A stretch of DNA of 6,091 nucleotides, from positions 1-6,091 of the forward strand of contig JALVEJ010000006.1 in the NCBI GenBank assembly GCA_027031025.1, written 5' to 3'. This DNA is from Flavobacteriales bacterium. Its GTDB lineage: Bacteria > Bacteroidota > Bacteroidia > Flavobacteriales > Flavobacteriaceae. The position numbers and the translations under genes were made by a program. How positions within the stretch are numbered: position 1 is the stretch's first letter; the number at the start of each line of letters is the position of its first letter. The notes under the pieces were generated by a model. That model did no database searches. It worked only from the letters and a program-made list of their open reading frames with translations, and was not told the origin of the DNA. This document shows positions 5,370 through 6,091 of the stretch, piece after piece.

Positions 5370-6091
5370 TTGAAGATAGTTTATCGCTACATACTAACCA
5401 ATTTTTTTAAAAAATTCATCCCGAGTTTTATCATTATCTATTTCATTTTTGTTTTACAGACTTTTTGGTTGTATTTTGACGAATTGGCGGGTAAAGGCTT
5501 GGGATTGTGGACGATATTCAAATTTTTACTTTATATTTCACCTTTTGTTGTTTTAAATGCCATACCGCTTTCCATTTTACTCGGCGGCATCATGAGTTTT
5601 GGCAGTATGTCCGAAAAATCGGAGTTTACAGCAATGAAATCTATGGGCATTTCATTGAAATCGATGATGAAAGCCCTCAGCCCTATGATTATAATTTTAG
5701 CCATTGGTGCTTTTGTTTTTGCCAACACTGCCCTACCCTACGGCAATTACAAGTTTAGTAACTTAAGACGCAATATCAAAAAGAAAATGCCCAGCGTGGC
5801 CATTTCGGAAGGCATCTTTAACGACTTTAAACCTGCCGGTATCAATATTCATGTCAAGAAAAAATATGGCAAAAATAACAACCATCTAAAAGACATCATC
5901 ATTCACCAAAAGGTTAACGGCATACCGGATAAAGTGATTATTGCAAAAAATGGTCTCTTTAAAAGCGATCCGAAAAATCAGTTGATTCAATTGATTTTAT
6001 ATGACGGCTATTTTTATGAAGATTTGACCCGTCAACAAAAAAAAGCTTCGGATCGTCAAAAATTTCCGGCCATTAAAACGGCTTTTACCAA
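5370..6091 (+). CDS. LptF/LptG (YjgP/YjgQ) family LPS-export permease, 5' part
   Basis: An open frame with no stop runs from the TTG at 5370 to the window end, giving 240 codons of a protein usually 350-480 residues long. LptF and LptG form the membrane part of the LptB2FG transporter, which extracts lipopolysaccharide from the inner membrane and passes it to the periplasmic Lpt bridge. The start (M/L)KIVYRYILTNFFKKF is typical of the family. Membrane segments are at about 16-36, 50-76 and 100-120. Between the second and third lies the cytoplasmic coupling segment SEKSEFTAMKSMGIS (81-95), which in this family contacts the LptB ATPase. From about residue 121 the periplasmic beta-jellyroll domain begins and continues to the cut. 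TTG is chosen because it lies 2 bases after the lolA stop and gives the full first membrane helix; the first in-frame ATG falls after the second helix. Which of LptF or LptG it is cannot be decided from this half. Confidence 0.9.
   Translation, partial: MKIVYRYILTNFFKKFIPSFIIIYFIFVLQTFWLYFDELAGKGLGLWTIFKFLLYISPFVVLNAIPLSILLGGIMSFGSMSEKSEFTAMKSMGISLKSMMKALSPMIIILAIGAFVFANTALPYGNYKFSNLRRNIKKKMPSVAISEGIFNDFKPAGINIHVKKKYGKNNNHLKDIIIHQKVNGIPDKVIIAKNGLFKSDPKNQLIQLILYDGYFYEDLTRQQKKASDRQKFPAIKTAFT

Noticed and set aside
5507..5758. Plus- and minus-strand open frames near the window end
   Set aside because: The other + frame from 5370 encodes a clear LptF/LptG permease through this region, so these are shadows.

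Overview
The window looks like chromosomal DNA from a member of the Bacteroidota. Four signs point there: low GC and A-rich codon use; a TAnnTTTG-type -7 promoter element exactly upstream of the SRP RNA; no obvious Shine-Dalgarno sites; and the gene order ftsK - lolA-like - LptF/LptG permease. All recognised genes are on the + strand. I cannot name a genus from sequence alone.

Layout. Positions 1-307 hold the C-terminal end of a fused isobutyryl-CoA mutase (IcmF-type, methylmalonyl-CoA mutase family). Positions 308-854 are non-coding and contain copy A of an AT-rich, hairpin-bearing repeat (about 409-741), followed by the promoter of the small SRP RNA. The SRP RNA gene (ffs) occupies 855-948 and ends in a T-tract. 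A classical NADP(H)-type short-chain dehydrogenase follows at 1022-1843. Positions 1844-2348 are again non-coding and hold copy B of the same repeat (about 1880-2227). From 2349 to the window end runs a tight three-gene unit: ftsK (DNA translocase), a LolA-like periplasmic lipoprotein carrier and an LptF/LptG-type LPS-export permease. The permease starts at TTG two bases after the lolA stop and runs off the window.

Function. The last three genes form a likely operon that puts chromosome segregation at the septum together with delivery of lipoproteins and lipopolysaccharide to the outer membrane. The SRP RNA serves co-translational membrane targeting. The dehydrogenase stands alone and its substrate cannot be told from the sequence.

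The most unusual content is the pair of about 340-bp non-coding repeats. They lie in the same orientation and each fills the gap between the end of one gene and the promoter region of the next. Each carries five small hairpins at matching spacing, plus imperfect terminal inverted repeats that are clearest in copy B. Two hairpins differ in sequence between the copies but still fold. This looks like a MITE-like or structured-RNA repeat family. Nothing in the window encodes a defence system, a transposase or a CRISPR array.
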